This document shows positions 63,908-64,000 of a DNA stretch of 64,000 nt, one piece after another. The position numbers were made by a program, and so were the translations under genes. Each line of letters opens with the position of its first letter. Position 1 is the first letter of the stretch. Below the pieces are notes generated by a model. It searched no databases. It was not told where the DNA came from and saw only the letters and a list, made by a program, of their open reading frames with translations. Source of the stretch: Pseudomonadota bacterium (GTDB taxonomy: Bacteria > Desulfobacterota > Desulfobacteria > Desulfobacterales > Desulfolunaceae); assembly GCA_018818835.1 (NCBI GenBank), contig JAHIRD010000019.1:26438-90437 (forward strand). The letters are read 5' to 3'.

Positions 63908-64000
63908 GCCCTGCATAGCTTGAGGCACGAAAGCGACGCACGGGCCCACTCCTTGTAATATTACAATAACTCAACATCAAACAATGCACTATACCCAAAC

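Noticed and set aside
63743..63998. Two minus-strand reading frames over the tmRNA end, ending ESNPRPKK and EAAGIEPAS
   Set aside because: They are antisense translations of the tmRNA T arm and acceptor, a well-known source of false proteins.
63445..64000. Genomic island attachment at the ssrA 3' end
   Set aside because: No integrase or second att copy is visible within the 156 bases left, so it is raised as a question only and not annotated.

Overview
This window looks like chromosome from a sulfate-reducing deltaproteobacterium (Desulfobacterota, most like Desulfobacteraceae such as Desulforapulum/Desulfobacterium). This is inferred from protein style: a MerR-TetR hybrid regulator, a DUF342/FapA protein, an FmdE-MoeA-type protein beside a molybdoenzyme, HPr and EI with no sugar permease nearby, many signalling proteins, and a tmRNA tag reading ADDYEMAVAA. 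No rRNA or ribosomal-protein operon is present, so the genus is not proven.

Layout. 1-3924: 3' part of a molybdopterin oxidoreductase and an FmdE/Zn-ribbon/MoeA-like fusion. 4105-4989: DUF2167 membrane protein. 5140-11203: envelope export locus (divergent MerR-TetR regulator, RND/MMPL permease, outer-membrane barrel, LolA-like lipoprotein-sorting protein) with two matching promoter/operator regions. 11426-17044: hexapeptide acyltransferase, alpha/beta hydrolase, secreted M14 carboxypeptidase whose best start is a non-standard ATC, a small immunity-like membrane protein, YceD, MauE/DoxX and rhodanese. 17447-21879 (minus): hypothetical protein and a VWA protein-histidine kinase-response regulator operon. 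22301-30476 (minus): chalcone-isomerase-like protein, chemotaxis receptor, M64 peptidase with seven FG-GAP-type repeats coupled to an STN lipoprotein, and a C45-type acyltransferase. 30715-32479: a decayed stretch with three truncated or fused genes (ABC permease/ATPase chimera, ABC substrate-binding remnant, SPFH remnant). 32519-37874: PAS protein and sbcD-sbcC. 38091-48480 (plus): CHASE2 Ser/Thr kinase-NUDIX pair, patatin-like protein with an altered catalytic dyad, periplasmic binding protein, hybrid kinase, REC-PAS-kinase and HD protein. 48549-52887 (minus): glnE, CooC-like ATPase and Crp/Fnr regulator joined by ATGA overlaps. 53152-60143: metallopeptidase, lipoprotein, broken DUF401 transporter, single-domain response regulator, phasin-like protein, FapA/DUF342 protein and LOG-family protein. 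60576-63844: ptsH (apparent ATT start), ptsI, smpB and ssrA.

The genes group into envelope lipid/lipoprotein traffic, phosphorelay signalling, nitrogen regulation (glnE; possibly PTS), and ribosome rescue (smpB with ssrA). The intergenic DNA carries at least three dispersed palindrome families. In two of them the stem arms differ between copies while staying complementary. Several genes carry clean internal deletions. No CRISPR array, complete insertion sequence, prophage or tRNA gene was recognised.
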